From positions 1 to 39,142 of the forward strand of contig JAESQY010000039.1 in the NCBI GenBank assembly GCA_016764915.1: DNA of 39,142 nucleotides, given 5' to 3'. The notes beneath the pieces are model-generated. The model saw only the letters and a program-made list of their open reading frames with translations, was not told the origin of the DNA and ran no database searches. Below, one piece after another: positions 8,871-17,338 of this stretch. The translations under genes were made by a program, and so were the position numbers. Position 1 is the stretch's first letter. The number at the start of each line of letters is the position of its first letter. Source of the DNA: Aliivibrio sp. Its GTDB lineage: Bacteria; Pseudomonadota; Gammaproteobacteria; Enterobacterales; Vibrionaceae.

Positions 8871-10034
8871 TTAGATAGTAGCTTGTTGTAAGTGCTGAAC
8901 CAATGCTTTGATAAATCGAGCCGCTTCACCGCCGGTACAAGCTCGGTGATCGAAAGTCATCGACAAAGGCATCGCTTTAACCGTTATTGGCTGTCCCTCT
9001 TTTATGATCACTTTCTCGATGATGCGCCCAGCTCCAACAATCGCAACTTGAGGAGTGGTGACGACTGGGGTGGCATAAATACCAGCAATGGCACCGAAAT
9101 TAGATAGGGTGATAGTGGCTTGTTGTAGCTGTTCACGGCCAATTTTACGTTCACGAATGCCTTTCACTGTTTTGTCTAACCATTGTCGAACGCCTTTGGG
9201 GCTGTATTCGTCTGCATGACGCAGTACAGGCACATAAAGGCCATGGTTACTATCAACCGCGATGCCTACATTAACGGTGCTGTGAAGGCAGCGAGTCATG
9301 GTTTCAGCATCAAACCAAGCGTTTAATGCAGGCTCTTGCTGACACGCGTTGATTACCGCTTGAATCAAACGAATAGAGATATCTTCACCCGCAAGCCAAT
9401 CGACCAACAATGCTTCTTCGGTAATGGTAACAGCAGCCACATTATGATGAGATTCTGCCATTGTATTGACCATGGTCCGACGAGCCCCTTTTAGCACTTC
9501 TGTGCCGGGAAGCTGTTGATCGCATTGGTTGTAAATATCGGCATCAACAATCAGTCCATCGGGGCCACTCCCTTTGAAAACGTGTAAATCCACGCCTAAC
9601 CGTTGGGCTAAGCGCCTGGCTGATGGCATGGCAGTGATGAGCTTCTTAGCAGATGTGTTTTTGTCACCACCAATCCAAAAGTCATCAATATCAACATGGT
9701 GGCTCTGCTGTGATACATTGCCTACCACGGTCGCCGCATCTTTTTTGTTCGCCGATATTGACGAGCTTACTTGCTCGGCAGTGTCAGCGGTCTCTGCCTC
9801 CTCAATTTCAAGTAGTAAGCTACCGATATTAATGACATCGCCTTCGTTACCATAACGATGAATGATTTTTCCACTGTACGGCGCGGGAACTTCAACAATG
9901 GCTTTGGCTGTTTCAATGGTGACCACAATTTGATCAACAGTGACCATATCGCCAGCGTTAATGTGCCATTCGACGATCTCAGACTCAGCGAGCCCTTCAC
10001 CTAAATCTGGTAGCATAAATGATTTCATTTCCAA
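8871..10034 (-). CDS. bkdB: Branched-chain 2-oxo acid dehydrogenase E2 (dihydrolipoamide acyltransferase)
   Basis: E2 forms the core of the BKD complex and moves the acyl group from E1 to CoA through a swinging lipoyl arm. The 387-residue protein has one lipoyl domain at residues 1-80 with the lipoylation lysine K44 in VVTIETAKAIVEVP. A linker follows, then a peripheral subunit-binding domain around 130-165 (PSARRLAQRLGVDL) and the catalytic domain. The active-site His363 lies in FDHRACTGGEAARF. The usual HRxxDG aspartate position is Thr367 here, a variant I recall from a subgroup of proteobacterial E2 enzymes. The start overlaps the end of bkdA2 by 10 bases, indicating translational coupling. 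The E3 subunit must come from elsewhere. Confidence 0.92.
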   Translation of the reverse strand: MEMKSFMLPDLGEGLAESEIVEWHINAGDMVTVDQIVVTIETAKAIVEVPAPYSGKIIHRYGNEGDVINIGSLLLEIEEAETADTAEQVSSSISANKKDAATVVGNVSQQSHHVDIDDFWIGGDKNTSAKKLITAMPSARRLAQRLGVDLHVFKGSGPDGLIVDADIYNQCDQQLPGTEVLKGARRTMVNTMAESHHNVAAVTITEEALLVDWLAGEDISIRLIQAVINACQQEPALNAWFDAETMTRCLHSTVNVGIAVDSNHGLYVPVLRHADEYSPKGVRQWLDKTVKGIRERKIGREQLQQATITLSNFGAIAGIYATPVVTTPQVAIVGAGRIIEKVIIKEGQPITVKAMPLSMTFDHRACTGGEAARFIKALVQHLQQATI

Positions 10035-11008
10035 CCCTCCACTAATTCACGCGCTGCAACGACAATGTCATCTTGTTGAATCATGAAAAAATCTTCATTG
10101 CGATAATAGGGCATGATGGTATCCATACCCGTTACTCGTTTAGGAGGAGCCTTTAATAAACACATTGCGTGCTCAGCCGTTCGAGCTAAGATCTCAGCAC
10201 CCACACCACAGGTTTTGCTGGCTTCATGCACCACTAAAAGCCGTCCTGTTTTTTCTAAAGAGTGTAAAATAGTGGCCATATCGATAGGTTTAATAGACGC
10301 AAGGTCAACCACTTCAACTTCAATGCCTTGCGATGATAGTATATCGGCCGCTTGCAATGATTCGACGACACAAGCCCCCCAAGTGACTAAAGTAAGATCG
10401 CGTCCTTTACGCAGGGTGAAACATGTATCAAGAGGCAGCGCTTTACCGTTATCAATTACCTCTGATTTAACAGTGCGATAGATTCGTTTCGGCTCAAAAA
10501 ACATCACCGGATCATTACAACGAATAGAAGCTAACAACAGACCATAAGCACGTTGAGGAGAGGAGGGGATCACCACTTTAAAACCAGGGATATGAGCAAA
10601 CAGTGATTCGATACTTTCAGAATGATGTTCCGGTGCGTGTATACCGCCGCCAAATGGAGCACGAAAAACAGCAGGGCAGATCAAGCGACCACGAGTTCGA
10701 TTACGCATGCGAGCCGCGTGGCACATCAAGTGCTCCATTGCCGGAAAAACGAAGCCTTGGAACTGAAATTCGGCCACAGGTCGTAATCCTTGTGAAGCCA
10801 TACCGACGGCTACCCCTCCAATGAGAGCCTCAGCTAATGGGGAATCAATCACCCGCTTCAGTCCAAACTTCTCTTTAAGACCGACAGTGGCACGAAAGAC
10901 GCCGCCGTTATCACCAACATCTTCACCTAATACAATCACGTTAAGGTCTTCGCTCATCTCATGGTGCAGCGCAAGATTGACAGCTTCAAGTAAGGTTATC
11001 TCAGCCAT
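10025..11008 (-). CDS. bkdA2: Branched-chain 2-oxo acid dehydrogenase E1 beta subunit
   Basis: This is the beta half of the thiamine-diphosphate-dependent E1 that decarboxylates the 2-oxo acids derived from valine, leucine and isoleucine. The 327-residue protein starts MAEITLLEAVNLALHHEM and shows VIVLGEDVGDNGGVFRAT near 24-41. It then has FGLKRVIDSPLAEALIGGVAVGMA and the EFQFQGFVFPAMEHL segment, followed by HHSESIESLFAHIPGFKVVIPSS with the active-site histidines. These match the transketolase-like pyrimidine and C-terminal domains of E1 beta. It overlaps bkdA1 by 8 bases and bkdB by 10, so all three are co-transcribed. The pyruvate dehydrogenase E1 beta of some bacteria is similar, but the alpha subunit next door and the BCAA context favour BKD. 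Confidence 0.93.
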   Translation of the reverse strand: MAEITLLEAVNLALHHEMSEDLNVIVLGEDVGDNGGVFRATVGLKEKFGLKRVIDSPLAEALIGGVAVGMASQGLRPVAEFQFQGFVFPAMEHLMCHAARMRNRTRGRLICPAVFRAPFGGGIHAPEHHSESIESLFAHIPGFKVVIPSSPQRAYGLLLASIRCNDPVMFFEPKRIYRTVKSEVIDNGKALPLDTCFTLRKGRDLTLVTWGACVVESLQAADILSSQGIEVEVVDLASIKPIDMATILHSLEKTGRLLVVHEASKTCGVGAEILARTAEHAMCLLKAPPKRVTGMDTIMPYYRNEDFFMIQQDDIVVAARELVEGWK

Positions 11009-12095
11009 TTTTTCCCCCTTGCATACGCAGTGCCTTATTAATTATCTCGTCGCGTTGTTGTCGCAGCTCGGTCGGTAGAACCTCATAGAGATAATCAAAG
11101 GAAGTTTCAGGGGCTTGGACAGGTATCGATAAGTAACGAGCAACGGCTTTTTCAACCTCTTCTTTACACTGCTGATGCCACTGCTCATCTTGTTGATCAG
11201 TCCAGATCTTTTGCTTCGTCAGGTAGGATTTTAACCGACTAATAGGCTCATACTGCCATGCCTGTTGCAGCTCATCGTCACTGCGGTACCGGCTGGCATC
11301 ATCAGCAGTGGTGTGGTCACTCAATCGATAACTAATGGCTTCGATTAGAGTGGCCCCTTTGCCTTTACGAGCGCGATCTAAGCTCAGTTTTATGGCATCA
11401 AACATGGCAACAATGTCGTTACCATCAACGGTTAACCCAGGAATGCCAGCGCCTTTGGCTTTTTCAGATAAGAACTCGGCCCCGCACTGTAAACTTCGCG
11501 GCACGGAGATAGCCCATTGGTTATTGTTCACTACAAAGACAAGAGGAATATTCCAAGCACCTGCACAATTGATTGATTCAAGAAAATCCCCTTTAGACGT
11601 TGCACCATCACCACAAACCACCAGTGCAGCTTGGTGTTCACCTGCGATTTTCAGTGCGGAAGCGACACCAACAGCATGGGTACATTGAGTGGCAATTGGG
11701 ACACAGAATGGCAGATCGCGACAGTGGGATTGATGGTTATCTGTGCTGAAATCGCTACCCCGTTCATCCCCTCCCCAGTATTGCAGGTTTTTTTCCATCG
11801 CAATACCACGAGCCCACATGGCAGGCATATCGCGGTAGTAGGGGATAAATACATCGTCGGCTTGTAAAGCGCGCCCAATCGCAATGCCGATGGCTTCTGC
11901 ACCTAGATGAGAAGGGTAGGTACCGAGTTTTCCCGTACGTTGCAGGGCAATGGCTTTACTGTCATAGGTGCGAGTTAGAACCATGTCACAGTAAAATCCA
12001 ATTAACCGCTGCTGATCTGCCCAATCTGGCAGTGGGATAACAGGGTCACCATGATGGTCTATAAAACGATGCATGGGTAATGCCTGAATATTCAT
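11001..12095 (-). CDS. bkdA1: Branched-chain 2-oxo acid dehydrogenase E1 alpha subunit
   Basis: This subunit carries the thiamine diphosphate site of E1. The 364-residue sequence contains the cofactor-binding motif GDGATSKGDFLESINCAG followed by NIPLVFVVNNN, i.e. the GDG-x(about 26)-NN pattern, near residues 165-195. The phosphorylation-loop region ISYRLSDHTTADDASRYRS near 255-273 is typical of branched-chain E1 alpha; kinase control as in animals is not expected in bacteria. ATG 12095 has AGAGGAGCTTGAG upstream. It is the first gene of the bkdA1-A2-B operon. The 478-base region upstream should hold the promoter. Confidence 0.93.
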   Translation of the reverse strand: MNIQALPMHRFIDHHGDPVIPLPDWADQQRLIGFYCDMVLTRTYDSKAIALQRTGKLGTYPSHLGAEAIGIAIGRALQADDVFIPYYRDMPAMWARGIAMEKNLQYWGGDERGSDFSTDNHQSHCRDLPFCVPIATQCTHAVGVASALKIAGEHQAALVVCGDGATSKGDFLESINCAGAWNIPLVFVVNNNQWAISVPRSLQCGAEFLSEKAKGAGIPGLTVDGNDIVAMFDAIKLSLDRARKGKGATLIEAISYRLSDHTTADDASRYRSDDELQQAWQYEPISRLKSYLTKQKIWTDQQDEQWHQQCKEEVEKAVARYLSIPVQAPETSFDYLYEVLPTELRQQRDEIINKALRMQGGKNG

Positions 12096-12573
12096 CTCAA
12101 GCTCCTCTTGATGCTACGCTAAACGCCGAAGGCAATATCATGTTATGAAACACTGTTCTTAAAAATCAAGTAGCAATGCTTCATTTAGCTGGTAACGGAG
12201 TACTATTTAGTGATTAATTTCGATACGACCCGATACATTAAGTGTAACTAAAATGTTAACTTCTGCATTATTATAAAATTTTGTTATCAATAAAGAGGAG
12301 ATTCGAGCATCGATAACAGACGATAATATGGTTTTTGAAAAGCTCTATTGTTAATATTTGAAAAGATTCACTACGAGGTAAGCTAAATTCGCAAGATTAT
12401 GGTGTTGATAGAAAAACCTCATTTTATTCCTACTCTTGACCAAAAATTGTTGTATCGAAAGTGATTTTTGATTCATCGTTATACTGTACATAAAAGTGAT
12501 ATTTTGATAACTCAATGAAAGATATGATATTGTTCAAAACAGAAACATTTTTATCCTTTGAAGGAGTGCTCTT
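12096..12573. other. Divergent promoter region between bkdA1 and the acetyltransferase gene
   Basis: No gene is visible in these AT-rich 478 bases. On the minus strand TTGATT (12165-12170) and TAACAT (12141-12146), 18 bases apart, form a possible sigma-70 promoter for bkd. A clear LiuR-like ACGT palindrome such as the one before etfB is not seen. The plus-strand gene has AAGGAG at 12560-12565. Confidence 0.35.
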
Positions 12574-13089
12574 ATGCAATTAATTGCCCCGTCGCTATTC
12601 TTTGAGACGGAGTTTTCGACATTTTGTGATGATTATATTCACAATGACCCCGAAAATGCAGAGTATTACCTTGATGGCCAATCTAATTTTGCACATTATG
12701 TGCAGCGCTTATTGGATGAAGAGCAAGGCATCAACCTCAAAACAGGCTATGTACCTTGCAGTCATTACTGGTTGGTGAACAGTGACAAGTCAATCGTTGG
12801 TGTGATTCGAGTACGGCACAATATAGATAGCGATTTTTTGCGTTTAGAGGGTGGCCACGTTGGTTATGATATTGCGCCAGCATTTCGTAAGCTGGGGCAT
12901 GGCAAAACAATGTTGAAGTTAGCCTTGCTAAAAGCAAAAGCATTAGGTTTACAGCGTGTTTTAGTCACAGTGGATGAAGACAATATTGCCTCACGCAAAA
13001 TCATTGTAAGCTGCGGTGGAGAGCTGGAAAGTATAGAGATGGGCAAGGTTTTTGCTAACCTATTAGCCAGATATTGGGTGAGCTGCTAA
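12574..13089 (+). CDS. GNAT-family N-acetyltransferase
   Basis: A 171-residue GCN5-related acetyltransferase that would move an acetyl group from acetyl-CoA to an unknown amine. The conserved core runs from about residue 70 to 155. Motif D/A is seen in SIVGVIRVRHNI and GGHVGYDIAPAFRKLGHGKTML, where RKLGHG matches the acetyl-CoA pyrophosphate-binding R/QxxGxG/A pattern. Motif B follows as VLVTVDEDNIASRKIIVSCGG. ATG 12574 has AAGGAG at a good distance. Its stop lies two bases before the rsuA ATG, so the two are very probably translated from one message. The substrate is not recognisable. Confidence 0.85.
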   Translation: MQLIAPSLFFETEFSTFCDDYIHNDPENAEYYLDGQSNFAHYVQRLLDEEQGINLKTGYVPCSHYWLVNSDKSIVGVIRVRHNIDSDFLRLEGGHVGYDIAPAFRKLGHGKTMLKLALLKAKALGLQRVLVTVDEDNIASRKIIVSCGGELESIEMGKVFANLLARYWVSC

Positions 13090-13091
13090 AA

Positions 13092-13781
13092 ATGCGTCTT
13101 GATAAATTTGTATGCAAAAGTACCGAGTTAAGTAAAGAAGAGGCGATCCAGAAGATTCATGCTGGAGAGGTGCTGGTTAATGATACCACTGTTACTAATG
13201 AAGCTACGCAGGTGCATGAAAATAATCGGATACTACTGAATGGTCAGGCATTGACCGCTCGACCGTTTCGTTATCTATTAATGCACAAACCGGCTGATAC
13301 TATCTGTTCTAATATCGATGAGCTTTATCCCTCCTTGTTCAATTATGTTGATGTTGAAAAAAAAACGGAACTGCACATTGCTGGCCGATTGGATGCAGAC
13401 ACAACGGGATTAGTGCTGGTTACCGATGACGGCCGTTGGTCATACAACATCACTACTCCTAATAAACGGTGTAAAAAAGTGTATCGTGTCGGTTTATCAA
13501 GAGCTTTTGCTGATGACCTGACTTTGGTATTTGAAAAGGGAATACAGCTACAAGGTGAAGATCAACTCACCTCGCCTGCCAAAGTAGAAATAGTAAGCGC
13601 CAAAGAGGTGCTTTTGACCATTACTGAAGGCAAATTTCATCAAGTGAAGCGAATGTTTGCCGCCGTGGGTAACCGTGTGGTGACGTTACATCGAGAACAG
13701 ATTGGTGAGGTTTGTTTAGATGTTGAAAGTGGGCAGTGGCGTTATTTAACTCAAGAAGAAGTTCTCTCGTTTAATCGATAG
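13092..13781 (+). CDS. rsuA: 16S rRNA pseudouridine(516) synthase RsuA
   Basis: RsuA isomerises one uridine of helix 18 in 16S rRNA during small-subunit assembly. With the ATG at 13092 the protein begins MRLDKFVC and has 229 residues, matching E. coli RsuA in start and length; an upstream in-frame TTG at 13074 is less likely. Residues 1-55 form the S4 RNA-binding domain. The catalytic domain has LMHKPADTICS near 61-71 and the catalytic Asp101 in GRLDADTTGLVLVTDDG. KFHQVKRMFAAVGN and LHREQIG near 180-205 are signature RsuA sequences. It follows the acetyltransferase by two bases and ends at a strong shared terminator. Confidence 0.93.
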   Translation: MRLDKFVCKSTELSKEEAIQKIHAGEVLVNDTTVTNEATQVHENNRILLNGQALTARPFRYLLMHKPADTICSNIDELYPSLFNYVDVEKKTELHIAGRLDADTTGLVLVTDDGRWSYNITTPNKRCKKVYRVGLSRAFADDLTLVFEKGIQLQGEDQLTSPAKVEIVSAKEVLLTITEGKFHQVKRMFAAVGNRVVTLHREQIGEVCLDVESGQWRYLTQEEVLSFNR

Positions 13782-13829
13782 GTATCGCATTGGTAGGAAA
13801 GAGATTTGAAAGCCAAAAAGATTGAAAAC

Positions 13830-13866
13830 AAAAAAGCGAGAAACCATCAGGTTCCTCGCTTTTTTT
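13830..13866. terminator. Bidirectional intrinsic terminator between rsuA and the NSS transporter gene
   Basis: The arms AAAAAAGCGAGAAACC (13830-13845) and GGTTCCTCGCTTTTTT (13850-13865) pair with one mismatch around an ATCA loop. U-tracts on both strands suit the two convergent genes. Confidence 0.88.
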
Positions 13867-13890
13867 ATATTGTGATATTTAGTATAGCGC

Positions 13891-15324
13891 TTACAGTTTC
13901 TTAGAAGCGAAACCAGCAACAGCGATAATACCAAGGCCCACTAACATGATTTCGCCTTTACCACTATCAAAGCCAGCTTTAACACCTGCAATTGCAACAC
14001 CTGCAATTGCGACTGGGATAACGTATTTGACTAAGTTGTACCATAAACCAAATAGAGGGAATGGAATTTTACCGTCGTTGGTGATCTCTTTCTCAAGGTC
14101 TGCACGGTTTAATCTCCAGCCAGCAAAGATACACAGAAGCATACCGCCGACCGCTAGGAAGATTTTATCCGTTAGTAGGTCAAAGATATCGAATGCACCA
14201 GTACCGAATAACTGCGGACCGACACCACCAAGTGATAGCGACGCAAACACACACAGTGACGCCATCACAGCACTTGCTGAGAATACTGCGGTAGAACGTT
14301 TCATGCCTTTCTCATCGATAAGGTAAGAAACAACAACTTCTAACAAAGAAATCGATGACGTTAATGCTGCAACACTCAGTGCTACGAAGAACATCAGTGC
14401 GAACAGTAAACCAACAATGCCACCCATTTCAGCGAACAGTTGAGGAACTACCACAAACACGAGACCAGGACCTGCAGCAGGTGCAATACCAAACGCGAAC
14501 ATCGCAGGGAACATCGCAACACCAGCAAGAATGGCAACACCAGTATCAAGTGCAGTAACCATTGCGGTTGTTTGAACTAAGTTCTCTTTCTTCTTCAGAT
14601 AGCTACCGTAAGTGATCATACAGCCCATACCCAAACTTAGAGAGAAGAACGCTTGACCAAGTGCGGCTAGCACGACACTGCTGTCTACTTTAGAAAAGTC
14701 AGGTTTGAATAGGAACTCAAGACCAGCGCTTGCACCAGGAAGGCTTAAACCTTTAATGGCAACCACAACAAGAATGACAAACAGTAAAGGCATTAGCACT
14801 TTACCTGCTTTTTCTATACCGCCAGAAATACCCTTAATAACAACAACGATATTTAAAAGAAGGTATAAACCCATCCACATCAATGGTTCTACAGGGTTCG
14901 AGATAAAGTTACCAAAGCTATCACCGATTGCTTCTGGTGTGCTTAGCAGGCCAGTCGCAATTTTGTAGATATAAGCGATAGACCAACCACCGACGACAGG
15001 ATAGAAGCCCATGATTAATAGACCACTTACCACTCCGATAACGCCAATGAAGCTCCAGCGACGGTCCGTTGATTTGAACGCACCAACAGCAGAAAGTCCT
15101 GTTTTACGACCCACAGCAAATTCAGTCAGCATCACACTAAAGCCGATTGTAATGACAAACAGTAAGTAGATAGCAACAAATGCACCACCACCACTTTCAC
15201 CTGCTGTGTAAGGGAATTTCCAAATGTTACCTAGGCCAACAGCAGAGCCTGCCGCCGCCATTACGAATCCAAGTTTCGAGCCCCACGTATCACGAGGTTT
15301 TGGGGCTGTAGTCGATTTATCCAC
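13891..15324 (-). CDS. Sodium-dependent amino acid transporter, NSS/SNF family
   Basis: This inner-membrane symporter of the LeuT/MhsT/TnaT family imports an amino acid with sodium. The 477-residue protein starts with a short cytoplasmic tail followed by WGSKLGFVMAAAGSAVGLGNIWKFPY (residues about 15-40), the first unwound helix that builds the Na+ and substrate sites. It then shows GGGAFVAIYLL and about eleven further hydrophobic helices. FFSLSLGMGCMITYGSY near 228-244 is the conserved helix 6 region. The C-terminus is short. Two overlapping TyrR-box-like sequences 52-82 bases upstream of the ATG suggest an aromatic amino acid (tyrosine or tryptophan) as substrate, which is inference. The gene is monocistronic. 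Confidence 0.92.
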   Translation of the reverse strand: MDKSTTAPKPRDTWGSKLGFVMAAAGSAVGLGNIWKFPYTAGESGGGAFVAIYLLFVITIGFSVMLTEFAVGRKTGLSAVGAFKSTDRRWSFIGVIGVVSGLLIMGFYPVVGGWSIAYIYKIATGLLSTPEAIGDSFGNFISNPVEPLMWMGLYLLLNIVVVIKGISGGIEKAGKVLMPLLFVILVVVAIKGLSLPGASAGLEFLFKPDFSKVDSSVVLAALGQAFFSLSLGMGCMITYGSYLKKKENLVQTTAMVTALDTGVAILAGVAMFPAMFAFGIAPAAGPGLVFVVVPQLFAEMGGIVGLLFALMFFVALSVAALTSSISLLEVVVSYLIDEKGMKRSTAVFSASAVMASLCVFASLSLGGVGPQLFGTGAFDIFDLLTDKIFLAVGGMLLCIFAGWRLNRADLEKEITNDGKIPFPLFGLWYNLVKYVIPVAIAGVAIAGVKAGFDSGKGEIMLVGLGIIAVAGFASKKL

Positions 15325-15375
15325 GGTATCTCCATATATGTGTAGTATTTGTTTTAATCGGCATCAGAAAGTGGG

Positions 15376-15405
15376 TGTAAATTAACGTGTACATTCAGAT
15401 GTACA
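15376..15405. promoter_or_regulatory. Two overlapping TyrR-box-like operators before the NSS transporter
   Basis: Two matches to the TyrR core TGTA-N10-TACA overlap by six bases: TGTAAATTAACGTGTACA (15376-15393) and TGTACATTCAGATGTACA (15388-15405). The second is a perfect palindrome with seven-base arms. Their position, 52-82 bases upstream of the ATG on the minus strand, fits control of the transporter promoter. TyrR itself is not in the window. The spacing of 12 bases between the two box centres places them on nearly the same helix face. Confidence 0.55.
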
Positions 15406-15773
15406 TTTATAAAAGTAATTAATCATGCCGCGTTAGTGACAATTAAAACAGTTTGTGGTTACAGATGAAAGGCCAAAAAGTGGAAAAATCTGATTTTTGT
15501 GCTGTCGATACGCTTAGTTGCTGGATTTTTGTACATTTGACGTAACAATGCCTAATATGGCCCTAGGTTGCATGTTTTTATTTTGTTGCTTTTTGTGGTG
15601 GGTTTAGATGCTAAGGTGTGCTCTTTTTGTATAATCTGTATATTCAGCATTAAATGCTGTTTAGATTAAAACAAAATATTCACATTTGTTTTTATGGCAA
15701 TAAAACTCATTGAGGGAGTACCGATGATGCTTTTGGTTTTTACTACAAATGCTGTAAATTTCAAGTTACAGAA
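15406..15773. other. Intergenic region with a third TyrR-like box and a palindrome
   Basis: No gene is seen. A third TGTA-N10-TACA match, TGTAAATTTCAAGTTACA, lies at 15753-15770, immediately after the stop of the glycosylase gene and about 430 bases from the transporter start, so it may be accidental. A perfect palindrome CAGCATT-A-AATGCTG lies at 15645-15659; I do not recognise a factor for it. Neither neighbouring gene has an obvious terminator here. Confidence 0.4.
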
Positions 15774-16925
15774 CTAACGAGCGGTTATTTTTACAATAGT
15801 ATAGTGAGAACATTGGTTAAACAAAGCAAACGCAATAAGCTCTTTTTCTAAAGCTTCTAGAAACGCCTCTTTATAACGTAATGTTCTTTCGATAAATAAA
15901 TGAATAACATTGAGTGTGTTGCTCTGTTTATCGATTTTACAATCTGCTCTGGCAATCAATCTCCCATCCCAAAGAATAGGTAAACAAAAGTACCCAAATT
16001 GACGTTTTACCGCAGGAACATAGCACTCAAGCAGGTAATCAAAGTTGAAAATTGAACTTGCTCGTTTACGCTGAATAATTAGGTTATCAAAAGGTGACAG
16101 GAGCTTGGCTTGCTTCTTATTTAACCGTTTATTGAGTAAATCGAGAGCGGAAGAACAGGTATAGTAGATTGCACCATTAATGAGTACTTTCTCTATTATC
16201 CCATCTTCACTCAACTCATCCAGAGATCGTTTGATACGATCTTTGACCCCTTTTAATAGGTAATTTATTTCAGTCAAATTGCCAAACCCATGAGCTCTTA
16301 AGTAACTTAACACTAAGAAATGACCATGCTCTTGGTCCGTAGGCATTGTAGTATCAATATCTGAAGGTAGCACTCGCTCTGTCAGGTCATATATTTTGTG
16401 GAAGTTTTTACGCGCAGGAATCATCAAGTCTCCTTGCATATATAATGTCTCTAGAGCTCTTTTAGCTGGTTTACTGCCCCAGCCATTACTTTTGTGGTTT
16501 TCTGATACAAAATCCTTCGCCATCAAAGGGCCATCTTCTTCAATACGTTTTAGAATATCTCGCATTAATGGATGATCTTTTTTATACCAATGGTTCTGTT
16601 GGTTAGTTTCAATCGCCGCTTTACGAGGAAGGGTGTATCGATAATCTCGCATCGGTAAATAAGCGGCGGCATGTGACCAATACTCAAAAATTTGTTTGTC
16701 AGTAACCAATTGTTCAAGATGTTCTATGCGGTAACTCGGGTTACGGTTCCAAAGTGTATGGTGGTGGGCTCGTTGAACCACTGAAATAGTGTCTATCTGC
16801 ACATAACCCAAATGTTCAATAATATGATGGGTTTTAGATACACTACTACGTTGTGACGATTTTAAAGGCAGCTCTTGAGAGAGAAGAGCCAGCTTCCTTG
16901 CTTGATCTAATGAGAGTGATGCCAT
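15774..16925 (-). CDS. DNA interstrand-crosslink glycosylase, AlkX/YcaQ-like (HTH_42 superfamily)
   Basis: The 383-residue protein belongs to the winged-helix AZL superfamily whose E. coli member YcaQ (AlkX) unhooks alkylated bases, including interstrand crosslinks, in double-stranded DNA. Family hallmarks are the N-terminal LSLDQARKLALLSQEL, then GYVQIDTISVVQRAHHHTLWNR near residues 37-58, and EYWSHAAAYLPMRDYR near 80-95. The catalytic Gln-x-Asp motif is present as QID, the version found in the YcaQ branch rather than the QxQ of the AlkZ branch. SPFDNLIIQRKRASSIFNFDY near 278-298 is the conserved C-terminal segment. It stands alone, without a partner gene. Its role in repair here is taken from the family. 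Confidence 0.85.
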   Translation of the reverse strand: MASLSLDQARKLALLSQELPLKSSQRSSVSKTHHIIEHLGYVQIDTISVVQRAHHHTLWNRNPSYRIEHLEQLVTDKQIFEYWSHAAAYLPMRDYRYTLPRKAAIETNQQNHWYKKDHPLMRDILKRIEEDGPLMAKDFVSENHKSNGWGSKPAKRALETLYMQGDLMIPARKNFHKIYDLTERVLPSDIDTTMPTDQEHGHFLVLSYLRAHGFGNLTEINYLLKGVKDRIKRSLDELSEDGIIEKVLINGAIYYTCSSALDLLNKRLNKKQAKLLSPFDNLIIQRKRASSIFNFDYLLECYVPAVKRQFGYFCLPILWDGRLIARADCKIDKQSNTLNVIHLFIERTLRYKEAFLEALEKELIAFALFNQCSHYTIVKITAR

Positions 16926-17122
16926 GATATTCCAGAGTCGTTAAAATCAATAAGCATTACGTTGCTTACTTGCAGGCAACGTTGTACCAAAGAGAATTAT
17001 ATTCAATGGATAGCACTTCGTCCAGAAGCCACAAAAACAGGTGTGATTTGGAAGGGGAGGCTTAGTTATTCAACTTGTATAGAGAGAAAAGAGGACAATG
17101 TTCAGTCATTGCCCAGAATTTT

Positions 17123-17338
17123 TTACTTGTCTTCAGATATGTAGCTTGAGTAGGAACAGTAGTAACAGCCATTTGATTGTGGGTAGATCTCTTTAGCGGC
17201 ATTAAGCGCAGTGCTACACGCCGTATGATAACCAAGTGGGTCACAGTTCTTTATTCCTGGACTGTGAGTGCATGTTGCCGTGTGAATTTCATGATCGCCA
17301 TTATCTTGTGCATTTTTATCAACATAAAACAAACTCAT
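17123..17338 (-). CDS. Small conserved Cys/His-rich protein of unknown function
   Basis: A 71-residue protein beginning MSLFYVDKNAQDNGDHEIH. The ATG at 17338 is preceded by AGAGGTGATT and was preferred to an in-frame ATG 15 bases upstream. Five cysteines (in TATCTHSP, KNCDPLG, HTACSTA and NGCYYCS) and several histidines are arranged as in a widespread family of short bacterial proteins with a YVNxNxQxNGDHEVH start and a final CxYC element. The pattern suggests metal binding or a disulfide fold, but no function is known to me. The usual last residues (CHTS-like) are replaced by YSSYISEDK. It lies between two minus-strand genes and is probably transcribed alone. Confidence 0.6.
   Translation of the reverse strand: MSLFYVDKNAQDNGDHEIHTATCTHSPGIKNCDPLGYHTACSTALNAAKEIYPQSNGCYYCSYSSYISEDK

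Noticed and set aside
15753..15770. Third TyrR-like box as part of the transporter promoter.
   Set aside because: It is about 430 bases from the transporter start and directly behind another gene, so I record it only as a possible chance match.
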